Shown in pieces: positions 1 to 9,571 of a DNA stretch of 64,000 nucleotides (its first letter is position 1; each line of letters opens with the position of its first letter). This stretch comes from Prinsepia uniflora. Lineage: Eukaryota > Streptophyta > Magnoliopsida > Rosales > Rosaceae. A program made the position numbers and the translations under genes. The notes below the pieces were generated by a model. That model searched no databases. It saw nothing but the letters and a program-made list of their open reading frames with translations, and was not told the DNA's origin. The DNA is taken from assembly GCA_032719365.1 (NCBI GenBank), contig CM064861.1, forward strand, positions 75,512,863-75,576,862. Reading direction: 5' to 3'.

Positions 1-233
1 ATAAACTTTTGCTTTGTCCACTCACAGTTTTTAATGTTTTGACTGCCCTTCAGGTTGACATCGGATGTGGGCTGTAGCAGAGACCGAGATATCACATGCC
101 TCCTCCGGATCCTGGCGTACTCTGATAGCCCGGGAGGGCAAAGGACGAAAATATCCCTTGTCTGACACTTCGTGTCAGACGGGAGCAGGGTCATCCCGCA
201 CTAATCCCAGGGGGATTGGGATGGGTCCTGTCA
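1..233 (+). mobile_element. 3' end of a Del/Tekay-like LTR (truncated by window start)
   Basis: The stretch carries the conserved 3' LTR module of this window's main family: a 'gtccactcacag...cccttcaggttgacat' block, then 'ctgtagcagagaccgagat', then the CTGACAC...GTGTCAG hairpin, 'GACGGGAGCAGGG', and the terminus GGGATGGGTCCTGTCA ending at 233. The reverse complement of the same module is at 44589-44830 and 51399-51640, so this copy belongs to the M subfamily. The 5' end and the left target-site duplication lie outside the window, so solo or complete status is unknown. The ORF at 65-307 is LTR sequence, not a gene. Confidence 0.85.
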
Positions 234-514
234 TGACATCACATATATTGAGAATTAACTGTGGAACCATAAATAACCAAAATTATGGAGTGGTTACGTG
301 GCCATAAATTATGTAATGTCTAAATTGCTCATAATAATAACATTAACAGCTACATACACTCACACATTAAATAATGTATTTATAAACTAAATATATAATT
401 TAATCGGATTAAAATCTCAATAATATTAAGATTCTCCCCCAAAATTAATTGTCATTATTTTTAATAATGAAAAATTATTTTTAATATTAAATTATTATAA
501 TTGTCATCATTATT
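234..514 (+). mobile_element. Left LTR of old LTR retrotransposon 'B', first segment
   Basis: From about 262 this AT-rich stretch aligns with 15182-15340: TGGAACCATAAATAACC versus TGGAATTATAAATTACC, then the shared 'cataaat.atgtaatgtctaaatt' and 'attaaataatgtattta'. I read it as the 5' portion of the left LTR of element B. It is cut off by the Mutator-like element at about 515 and resumes at about 7162. The exact LTR start is not certain; 234-261 may be flank. Confidence 0.6.
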
Positions 515-530
515 CCTAATAATAAACAAC

Positions 531-975
531 ACTACATAAAAGTACGCAAACTACAGATTCGATTTCAAAAGATGCTCCAACTATAAAAATTCAACTTTTA
601 GTACCCAAACTATATGGTCATTGACAAATCAGTACCTCTGTTAGGTTTTCCATCCAATTTTCTATTAAAAGTACATGCGACAATTATTTAGTCTAATCAG
701 CTCATGATTTGACCAAAATTATAATGATATTTTTTGTCATTTCACTATTTTATCTTCATCGTCATCTTCCCTTCTTCATTTTCCGTAATTCACCATCCTC
801 ATCATTCATCAATTATCTCAGGAAAAAAAAATCAATCATCATCTCCTCTCTTTCCCCGAATATGAAATCAAAACCCAAACCCAGCTCAGATAAAAGAAAA
901 AAAAACAAACATAACTCCTAAATAAGAAGCACCAAAAGCCCAAATCTGCAAAACCCAGCTCCTCCATGGTTGAAA
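531..975 (+). repeat. Left terminal inverted repeat of the MULE
   Basis: The sequence from ACTACATAAAAGTACGCAAAC inward is the reverse complement of 6775-7159 with scattered mismatches. Matching blocks include 'attcgatttcaaaagat', 'ttttagtacccaaactatatggtc', 'ttaggttttccat.caattttctattaaa', 'gtcatttcactattttatctt', 'tcttcccttcttcat' and 'aacccagctcctcca'. Identity looks like roughly 85% by eye, with small indels in an A-rich tract near 895-905. TIRs of several hundred bases are typical of plant Mutator-like elements. Confidence 0.8.
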
Positions 976-1466
976 GCCTCCTCTTTTCCATGTCCTTATC
1001 TTTTTTCTCTAGTTTCTTGTTCTTGGGCCCATCTCCGCCATCTGATTCAATGGAAGACAACCCTACCTGGGAAATCCTCTTCCTCGACCTTGTCACAGTG
1101 CCCAAGGTCGTCGATGATGAACCCATTTCAGACCTAGTGTTCAGAGCGAGCCCTTTCAGCTTCTTGGTTTGAAAAGGTCTGTATGGGATCCGAATTTGCG
1201 AATGCAAAGAAATAGAGAAAGAGGATACGATGTGCTCTCTGTTGGGACATCGAATAGAGGCCGCGAAGCTACTTTCAATCGCCACCATTGGGGAAAAAGA
1301 TAAATAGAGAAAGAGATGAACCATAAAGAAAAAAACAGCATAAATTGGAGATGTTTGCACATCTAGGTGTTATGTCCATGTTCATTGATTGAATTCGAAC
1401 AAGGGCTAAATTTTGAAACTACCACATTCATGCCTGAAGCCTCGACTGAAGCCTCCACGTTCTCCA
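976..1466 (-). other. MULE interior with an unidentified minus-strand open frame
   Basis: A 173-codon minus-strand frame (1360 to 839) crosses this interior and runs into the left TIR. It begins with a hydrophobic stretch and continues into a basic, serine-rich, charged segment (SRKRISQVGLSSIESDGGDG, then KNKKLEKKDKDMEKRR). I recognise no domain. MULEs often carry captured host-gene pieces, so this could be such a fragment, but nothing in the sequence names a parent gene. The interior stops at the solo LTR inserted at 1467 and continues as 4266-4284 and 6658-6774. Confidence 0.35.
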
Positions 1467-4260
1467 TGTGACGACCCGGAAATTCGAAAAAGGAAAAATT
1501 GGAAGGAAAAGACGATTTTGCCCTTGGTTTCAGGGGGTGAAAGTTGACTTTTTGTTCGGGACCTTGTTTGGACTTTCCGGAAGGACCGTTGGATAGGTCT
1601 CGGGACGCTGAATTTGTAGACAGGCGGTACGCGGCAAACAGAGTTCAGACGTAGAAGTTATGGGTCTAGAATTGTGAGGGGCATTTTGGTAATTAGCCAA
1701 GGAAGGGCAAAATGGTAATTTGCCGTAGCAGGGTGATTGTGAAAAGTTAAACTGGCTGATTCAGCTAATTTGGATGAGGATTGGTCATTTGGTGACACTT
1801 GTCACCATAATTGAAAGATTGGTGGCAAAGCATTGTTTGAATATTCAAAATAACAACAAAATTGTTTTGCTGTTTGAGAGATGATCCATATATTTGAATG
1901 AACTGAATTAACACCAGGGACAGAGAGTGAATGGGATATCGAGAGAGGGAAAGAAAGAGAATTAATTGGCGAGTTCTGAATCTTGAGCAGAGTTGAACCT
2001 AAACTTAAAAACCCGAAAACCTTTGAGGAACCTTGGAGGATGAAATTGAGGTTGGAATTGAACTTAGAATAGTCCTACAAAGCTGTTAGCTGGATTAAAT
2101 GAAAGAAAACAGGTTGAATTGATGAAGTTCGATGAATGAACAGTGTTCGGTGTTCTTCGAATAGTCAAGTTTAATTCGACTGGAATGAGGTAAGTGTTCA
2201 TGTAATTGAATTCACAGAACCTAAATTGGATCTATAATGATGCTAATAGACAATTTAATTGTAGAAATTGATGTCAAATTGATGGAATTCTGAACGGGTT
2301 GCAGGACCCGTTTTACAGATAAACCGGTGAGGACGATGCACTGTAGCAGGCGCGTGAGGGCACGTGGGCACGATTCCCGAGGTGAGTTCAAGACGACTTT
2401 TGTTCTATGCAATGTAACGAACATTTTAACGTTGGTTTCGAGTTAATCGGACACCATTTCGATATTGTTTCGAGGGTCCGAAGGTTATGTTATGTTTTAA
2501 ATTAATATTTAATTCCTGAAAAATTATGGGAAATTAATATGATGTTAATTAAGTCACTAGTGACCCTTAATGATGAATTTGGGTAGGACTTGGGATTCTT
2601 GGAAGGTGTCGGAAATTACGGAAACGTGTGCAGCTTGGAAAGCGAGCGGTTTGGACGGTGTGTGAGTGAATGTTTATTTTATAAACCATTATGCATGCAT
2701 AGTTAAATGTTTTACATGATTGATTGCATGATTTGAATTGCAATGATTTCATGATGAATTGGCATGATTATTTGTGATTTAGGGAAATATGATGTTAATC
2801 GGACATTTTGTTCTATGCAATGTAACGAACATTTTAGCGTTGGTTTCGAGTTAATCGGATACCGTTTCGATATTGTTTCGAGGGTCCGAAGGTTACGTTA
2901 TGTTTTAAATTAATATTTAATTCCCGAAAAATTATGGGAAATTAATATGATGTTAAATAAATCACTAGTGACCCTTAATGATGAATTGGCATGATTATTT
3001 GCAATTGATTGGCACGACTTTTGTTCTATGCAATGTATTAACGTTGGTTTCGAGTTAATCGGACACCGTTTCGATATTGTTTCGAGGGTCCGAAGGTTAT
3101 GTTATGTTTTAAATTAATATTTAATTTCTGAAAAATTATGGGAAATTAATATGATGTTAATTAAGTCACTAGTGACCCTTAATGATGAATTTGGGCAGGA
3201 CTTAGGATTCCTGGAAGGTGTCGAAAATTACGAAAACGTGTGCAGCTCGGAAAGCGAGCGGTTTGGACGTTGTGTGAGTGAACGTTTGTTTTATAAACCA
3301 TTATGCATGCATAGTTAAATTTTTTACATGATTGATTGCATGATTTGAATTACAATGATTTCATGATGAATTTTCATGATTATTTGTGATTTAATGATTA
3401 TTTTGATCGGTCTTTCGAGCACGTTTTACGAGAAATGTGCAAATGATGTTTTGGGCTAGGCCCGGAGTCAAAATGGTTTCAAAAAGGATATTTTTTACTA
3501 AATTGGTGATTCAAGGATGATTTCTGGATTATTTTATTGTTTTCAATGATATTTTACAGATTTACATGTAAATGGCATTTGGGCTTGAGACCCTGTCGAG
3601 AATGCTTTTGACTTGGTTTGAAGTCATGGATATGATTTATATGTGTTTGTGGAATGGATTGTGATTGTGATTGTGGATACTGGACCATGTTCTGGATGGT
3701 GCGAGTGCAGTTCCTAGACGTGACTCGGATGTTGCGTGAGTGTAGTTCCCGAGGTTTGCCTACGCGTAGTGCGGATTGATGGATTGATTGATTGATTGTG
3801 CAGTTATGAATAGTGCTTTTTAATGTTGATTGTGATTGCGTACTAGTATTGAGTATGGGTTTCTGGTCTGTGTGACCAGGTGATTCTGTTTTCACATGTT
3901 TGGCTTGAGAGCCGGGATCTGATACTTGTTATGTGATTTGACTGGAAAGCCGGTGATTGTTATACATATGTTTTACCCTATGCATGCATGGTTTGATAAA
4001 CTGGAGGGTAAATGATGCATTTTGAAATGTGTTTTAAAAGATATTATTTTTGTCCACTCACACTTTTTTTGTTTTGATGACCCTCCAGGTCGTGGAACGA
4101 CGTTCAGGGTTGATCGAGAGGTGGAGGCATGAGCGAAAATCAGTGCAGTTATCCCTTGTCTGACAGGCGTTGAAGGGTAGTTTCGGGACTTCAGTTGACT
4201 TGTCAGACGGGAGCAGGACCGGGCACAGTGATCAAAGTCCAACTGGGACGGGTCCTGTCA
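1467..4260 (+). mobile_element. Solo LTR, Del/Tekay-like, TSD ctcca
   Basis: It starts TGTGACGACCCGGAAATTCG and ends GACGGGTCCTGTCA, with identical 5-bp duplications ctcca at 1462-1466 and 4261-4265. There is no internal region, primer site or second LTR, so this is a solo LTR of 2,794 bp left by LTR-LTR recombination. It sits inside the MULE. A reduced form of the family palindrome (GGTGACA-CT-TGTCACC) is at 1791-1807. The length is inflated by an internal triplication (2392-3395). Confidence 0.93.
2392..3395 (+). repeat. Three tandem copies of an LTR segment inside the solo LTR
   Basis: Copies begin at about 2392, 2802 and 3014, each with 'ttttgttctatgcaatgta', then '.acgttggtttcgagttaatcgga' and 'gatattgtttcgagggtccgaaggtta', and each ending near 'cactagtgacccttaatgatgaat'. 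Copies 1 and 3 are longer and continue through 'gcagct.ggaaagcgagcggtttggacg' and 'ttatgcatgcatagttaaat'. Copy 2 is truncated after 'gatgaattggcatgattattt'. Copies differ by few substitutions, so the duplication is more recent than the family itself. Confidence 0.8.
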
Positions 4261-4289
4261 CTCCACCATCGCGTCTTTTAGCCATGCTT

Positions 4290-6652
4290 TATCAGGGCCC
4301 ACCCCTAATCCCCCGGGATTAAGGGCTAAACCTCGCTCCCGTCTAACTTACGCATGACACGAGGGCCAAACAGACGTCTAACCTCCGTGTGACCCGTAAG
4401 TCGAACAAGGGAGTTCCGGTCCGACCATCTCAACAACTTTCGAGCTTCCCAAAGTGCGCAGAGTCTACTGTGGAATGTCCATGTGATGTCTCCGTCTCTC
4501 AACCAACAGCCCGCACCGCAACAACCTGGAGGGTATCGAAAACACAAAAAGACTGTGAGTGGACAAAAATAAAGTTTATGATAAAAAACAGTTATCAGAA
4601 AACACATACATTTATACCCTCCGTTTTGAAAACCAATGCATGCATATCCAGTTCATGTCGCAAAACCATACACGTTTTCTTTTTCTCAAATCCCAGGCCT
4701 CAGCCCAAAACCACCAAAATCATTATAGTCAACGAAAATCATTTCATCCGGGCCACTGCCCAAAACATCATCATCAAGTCTCAGTGAAAAACCAAACACA
4801 TTTAAAGTCACATTCTCATCCATCGAACCTGCTGGATCTATCCGAGTCTTTAAACTCAATCCAGGCCTCAATAATATCTGTGTCTTTAAACTCCCGAGTC
4901 TTTAAACTCAACAGGCCTATGGGGGAAATATCAATATATCCGAGTCTTTAAACTCCCGAGTTTTTAAACTCAATCCGGGTCGTTAAACCCAATCCGGGCT
5001 CGTCCCCCGTCAATCAAAATATCCGGGTCTTTAAACCCAATAACCAGATCCAGAAAATCCAATCCAAAACCATTTGAAAACCATTTCTAAATCCATATCC
5101 AAACCCAAATCTGAAACCACTGGTCTGATGCCCTTCCAGCATCCAGAACCGTCATTCCGAATCCAAATCCAGAACTCATTTCCTTCTCATTTCCAGATCC
5201 GAGTCCGCAACCATCATTTCGTAAGCCGGCATCGGGAATAACCATTCCGAACCCAAACCCGGAAATCCATTTCAAGTCCCAAATCGAATCCCGAATTGTC
5301 ATCCGGAATTCTGATTCCGAAACCCAAAATCACCTTTCTGAAAACCACTTTAGAACTAGGCTTCAAGCCCGAAAAACCTTTCCAAAATCCCTTAATTCCT
5401 TTAAAATCAAATCGAAATTCAAATCCCGAAATCCATTCAGTAAAAACCAGGTTCAAAGCACGGTATTTATCAAAACCTAGTAAAACGTGAAAACCGTCAT
5501 TTCCTCGAAAAACGTGCAAAACCGTAAACCATCACAATCATAAATCAAATCATAGAATCACATAAGAAAACATATTAAAACATATATGCATGCATCAATA
5601 GTTAGAAAGCAAAGTCCACTCACAGACCATTCCGACGTCGCCTCGATACACGCGCACTAACGCCGTTCCCGGCCATTCCGCTACCCTCGGCTTTCGCGAA
5701 CCTGTAGCCGTCCACCACTGTGCTCGCCGTCGCGTTCCCTGGAGTCCACAGAGTCATCCCAGCTTCCTCTCGAGCCCAATCGATCAGCACATGGCCACAC
5801 CACCACCAACTCCCTCAGCTCTCTCTGTTTTTCCCGTGGACTCACACCTCTCACACACCGATTTCCCTCACAACTTCTCTCTCACCTTCACTCATCAGCT
5901 CTCACTTAATCTCTCACACACTCAACAATTCACACAAACACCACACACCACCCTTCACTTGCTCGATTTTCCCTCTCTTCTCTGTCTCTATTTCTCTCGT
6001 CTTCGAACAAGCACAAACACATTGCACACCCGTTTAATTGGACCGTGAGAGATCCTAGAAGCCACTAGACCCCTAGCACGTGTCACCATCCCCTCAACCC
6101 AACTCAAAATATCCCAATCTCATCAGCACACTTGTCCCAATCCAATTGCACAATTCCCAATGTGCAAAAGACCAAAATGCCCTTCCTTTGATTCAAAATT
6201 ACGATTATGCCACTACCTTTCTAGACTCGTATCTCACACATCCTAGGTCCGATGAACCCGTGCCGCCTGTCATTGAACTCGGGACGACGAGATCTATCTA
6301 ACGGTCCTTGGTCAACGTGTCAAAACTCAATCGTACAAAAAGTCAACTCTTTCCCCCTAGTTAACCAAATTACGGTAATGCCCTCAACCTTCCGAACATC
6401 ATAACTTCCTCCTCGGATGTCGGAATCGGGCGTGCCACCTGTCTACGGATTCATGACGTTCCAAACTACATCACGGTCATCGGTCAATGCCCAATTGACC
6501 GCCCAAACTAAAAGTCAACTTTTTGCCCAACCTAGGGGCAATATCGGCATTCTACGCTAACGGACCTATCGGAACCAACTAACCACCGATTAAGTTCGCT
6601 AATCCTTCACTAATCACCGTCTTAACCCTAATTTCCGAGACGGGTCCTTAGA
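4290..6652 (-). mobile_element. Solo LTR, reverse orientation, TSD tgctt
   Basis: Read on the minus strand, the element starts with a decayed TGTAAC terminus (plus-strand end ACGGGTCCTTAGA at 6652) and ends with TATCAGGGCCC at 4290, a decayed TGTCAGGACCC. The 5-bp duplications tgctt at 4285-4289 and 6653-6657 are identical. The 2,363-bp LTR belongs to the same subfamily as 9572-12632 and 34642-37658: all three share the TTTAAA-centred palindrome cluster and the degenerate 'aatccgaaatcc' tract. It sits in the MULE, 24 bp from the preceding solo LTR. Confidence 0.88.
4842..5040 (-). repeat. Cluster of short palindromes GAGTCTTTAAACTC in an LTR
   Basis: The 14-mer GAGTCTTTAAACTC and its variants GGGTCTTTAAACCC and GGGTCGTTAAACCC recur about every 20-50 bp across this stretch. 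Each is a near-perfect palindrome centred on TTTAAA. The same cluster is at 11890-12080 (opposite orientation) and 35180-35400. Confidence 0.8.
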
Positions 6653-6774
6653 TGCTTGGATTAGGATACTTGCAGATCTGGGTGTTATCTAATTTGAAGT
6701 AATACATGTTTTCTTTTCATATTTTGATGTCATGACAAATATTTAGTGAAATGGGTTTTGGTTATTGTTTCAGT

Positions 6775-7159
6775 AGAGGAGCTGGGTTTCAGTGGAGGAG
6801 CTGGTTTTGTTTTTTTTTTTTTTAGTTGATATGGATTTGGGTTTTGGTTTCATATTCGGAGAGAGAGAAAAGATGATGATTGATGATTGATGAAATGATG
6901 AATTGGAAAAGATGAAGAAGGGAAGATGATGACGAAGATAAAATAGTGAAATGACGAAAATGTCTTTATAATTTTCTCCAAATTATGATTTGATTGGACT
7001 AAATAATTACCACATATACTTTTAATAGAAAATTGAATGGAAAACCTAATGGAGGTACTGATTTGTTAACGACCATATAGTTTGGGTACTAAAAGTCCAA
7101 TTTTTGTAGTTGGGGTATCTTTTGAAATCGAATTTATAGTTTGGATACTTTTATATAGT
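6775..7159 (-). repeat. Right terminal inverted repeat of the MULE
   Basis: Reverse complement of 531-975 (see the left TIR). It ends with TTTGGATACTTTTATATAGT at 7159. Downstream of 7161 the left LTR of element B resumes. Confidence 0.8.
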
Positions 7160-7161
7160 TT

Positions 7162-7461
7162 ATCATTATTATAATTATTAATAAATATATTTTATTAAAA
7201 ATAAACTATTTATTAATTACAAAATCAACTGGCCAATCAAAACCTTCCACAACTTTCAAGGCTTCCCTAAAAATAGTGAAGTTCATTTCACTTTCAAGAT
7301 AAGTCGTTTTTCTCTTTGAATTATTTCTTATTTCTCTCTCAAAACTTACTTAAGAATCAAAGCGTTCTTAGTTGAACAACTCCCCCCGGCTTCAACCTTA
7401 ACTTTGATTGTCTCTAGTTTGTTGTTTGCAAAGATTGTGAAGACTTTTCCAAGGGAGTACA
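7162..7461 (+). mobile_element. Left LTR of element 'B', second segment, and leader junction
   Basis: This stretch continues the LTR interrupted at 515. 'Ttaattacaaaatcaac' and 'cttaactttgattgtctctagtttgttgtttgcaaagattgtgaagacttttcc' align with 15346-15420 in the right LTR, which lacks about 150 bp of the middle. The LTR probably ends near GAGTACA at 7461. The next bases, ATTGGTGCTT...ATTGGTGCTTTCATTGAGAG, look like the leader of plant Ty3 elements of the Tat/Athila side; this is a memory-based resemblance. Confidence 0.65.
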
Positions 7462-8339
7462 ATTGGTGCTTAAACAATTGGTGCTTTCATTGAGAGTCGA
7501 ATTGAGAAATACTCAAGAGGACCTCTCTAGATTATTCATTGTTCATGAACGTTGTTCATCTCATCAACTTTGTTCATCGTTCATCATACTTTGCTCGTTG
7601 TTCATCAACTCTATTCGATGTTCTTGAACGTTATTTCATCATTCATAAGATTTGTTCATCGTACATTATACTTCGTTTTTCATTCATCGACTATGTTCGA
7701 AGTTCTTGAACGTTGTTCAACATTCATCAGAAATTTTCGTTCAATCTTCACAATTGAGCATTGTTAGGACATGATGATCTGTTTGATCATTCAAAGGTAG
7801 TGTTTCAGCCTTTGCAGCTCATAGTAGGAATGGAGCACACGTTGTGGTTCCATAAGAACATAAAAGCCATTCCCCTAGCGTGACTATCCTGGCTACCATC
7901 GGGACATAGGGACCAACTCCCACATTGGTTTAGGAACATTTCCTAGCCCGTTGCTTTCATTAGGAGCGGTAGATGGTGTTCATTGAATGCCAATGAATGC
8001 TCTTCAGTTCGTTCTTCGTTCATCAACTTTGTTCATCATTCATCGACTTTTATTCATTGTTCTTGAACTTTGTTCATCATTCTTATGTTGGTAAGAACAT
8101 GGTGATCAGTTTTTTCGTCCGAAAATGCTGCTAATGTCTCTATAACTCGGGTTGGGAGCAGAGCACACATTGCGGATCGAGATAAACAACTGAACCATTC
8201 CCTCATAGGGCATGTCAAGTGGTGATACTAAAATTCATTGGGACACAAGGACAGACTTACATGGTTGGATTCAGAACCTTTCCTAATCTACTACCAGCAT
8301 TTGGAGTAATAGATCCAAGTCTTCCTCTAAGAAACAATT
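7462..8339 (+). other. Element B leader: repetitive, non-coding, diverged duplication
   Basis: The stretch has no credible gene. It contains 'gttcatc.ttcatc.actttgttc' runs (7540-7745 and 8010-8080). A diverged direct duplication pairs about 7760-7976 with about 8092-8314, recognisable from 'aacatggtgatc', 'ggagcacac.ttg.gg', 'aaccattccct', 'gggacaca.ggac' and 'gaacctttccta'. Open frames here come from the low-complexity repeat. Confidence 0.6.
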
Positions 8340-9130
8340 GAAGCCTTCGCCTTCACAAAGCATCAAAGCATTCACGCATTTTCCCTCGCAAAGCGTCTAA
8401 GCCTTCGCCCTCACAAAGCATCTAAGCCTTTGCGCCATGAAGCATCCAATCCTTCACCCCGCGAAATGTCAATACATTTGGCCTTGCGATATGTTAAAGC
8501 TTTTGTCTTCATCCAAGCATTTTCCATTGTTAAACGTCCAATCCTTTGTCATCGCGAAGCATCCAACATTTTTTCCATCGCGAAGTGTCCAAGCCTTCTT
8601 CCAGCGAAGCATCCAAGCTTTTTCCCTCGTGAAGTGTCCAAGCCTTCAGAAACATCCAAGCCTTCACCCTACGAAGCGTCCAAGCCTTTGCCCCACGAAG
8701 CGTTTAAGCTTTAGCTCCTCGAGGCATCCAAGCTTTCGCCCTCGTGAAGCGTCCAAGCATTCGGAAAAGTCCAAGCCTTCACCCTAAGAAGCATCCAAGC
8801 CTTCACCTCATGAAGCGTGCTAGCTTTCCCCCTAAAAAGCATCCAAGCCTTCGACCCACGAAGCGTCCAAGCCTTCGCCCCTTGAAGCGTCCAAACCTTT
8901 CGCTCCTTGAAGCATCCAATCCTTCGCCCCTTGAAGCATCCAAGCCTTCGCCCCTTGAAACATCCAAACCTTCGCCCCTTGAAGCATCCAAGCATTTGCC
9001 CTATATAGCATCTTAAAGTCTTCACCATGTGAAGCAGTCCAAGCCTTCTTCTGAGAAGCATTCCAAGCCTTCCACTAGGAAGCACTCCAAGCCTTCTTTT
9101 AAGAAGAACTCAAAGCCTTTAATTGGAAGC
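8340..9130 (+). repeat. 24-bp minisatellite in element B
   Basis: The stretch is a degenerate tandem array with consensus core GAAGCATCCAAGCCTTCGCC plus CCTT, period about 24 bp. Variants are 'aagcgtccaag', 'aaacatccaaacc' and 'gaagcactccaagcc'. It is best preserved at 8860-8990 and fades toward 9180. Since 24 is a multiple of 3, frames stay open on both strands, which explains the long repetitive ORFs here; they are not genes. Confidence 0.85.
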
Positions 9131-9571
9131 ACTCTAAACCTTCCACCAAAAAGCACTCAAGTATCCCTCTAGGAATCACTCTAAGCCTTTTTCTGAAAGC
9201 TCTTCCTTGAAGACAATGCAAAGTCCTTCTCCAGAAGGCAAAGTGAAATCCTTCTCTAAAAGAAAATTGGAGTCAAAATGCTCTCAGTGGATGCTCATGG
9301 TACTACAACCCAGTGATCCCTTTCTTCAATAATAAACATAAGCAGAACCAAAGTTTCAACACTTAGAAAAAAAATCCCAAGGATTAGTAAGTTGGAAGGA
9401 ACTACATGGCCACAAGAGTTCAGTGGAGGAGATATCACTTCCTGGCTCACTGAAAATTTTCACAAAACAACTCAGCCTCAAATTTCCCTCAAAGTCCTCA
9501 AGTTTCTGCACTTGTTGAAGAAGCTTAGTCTTCAATTTGATGTGAAGTTTAGGGACATGCAACAGAGAATA
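9131..9571 (-). pseudogene. Element B interior with possible minus-strand coding relic
   Basis: A 68-codon minus-strand frame (9562 to 9356) abuts the solo LTR at 9572. On the far side of that LTR, 12633-12993 holds another minus-strand frame (12993 to 12802). Some plant Ty3 elements of the Tat group carry an antisense extra ORF, which would suit this arrangement, but I cannot identify a domain and the reading frame is broken. The plus-strand frame at 9392-9679 runs into the LTR and is spurious. Confidence 0.3.

Larger units (their letters stand above)
515..7161. mobile_element. Non-autonomous Mutator-like (MULE) TIR element carrying two nested solo LTRs
   Basis: Long terminal inverted repeats (531-975 and 6775-7159) bracket the element. 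A candidate 9-bp target duplication, atcattatt, is at 506-514 and 7162-7170; 9 bp is the usual Mutator TSD length. The match is in AT-rich DNA and the two outermost tips are not perfectly symmetrical, so the boundary is tentative. Without the two inserted LTRs the element is about 1.5 kb. It encodes no transposase. The interior (976-1466) has a minus-strand open frame of unknown origin. It interrupts the left LTR of element B. Confidence 0.65.

Noticed and set aside
839..1360. 173-codon minus-strand ORF as a host gene
   Set aside because: It runs from the MULE interior into the TIR, ends in low-complexity residues, has no recognised domain and no supporting context; kept only as a possible captured fragment.
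1350..6692. Direct repeat 'ttgcacatctaggtgttat' (about 1353) and 'ttgcagatctgggtgttat' (about 6671)
   Set aside because: Nineteen bases with about three mismatches on the two sides of nested LTRs; it may be chance or part of the MULE and does not mark a clear boundary.
8430..9085. Overlapping long ORFs on both strands
   Set aside because: They are by-products of a 24-bp minisatellite whose period is a multiple of three.
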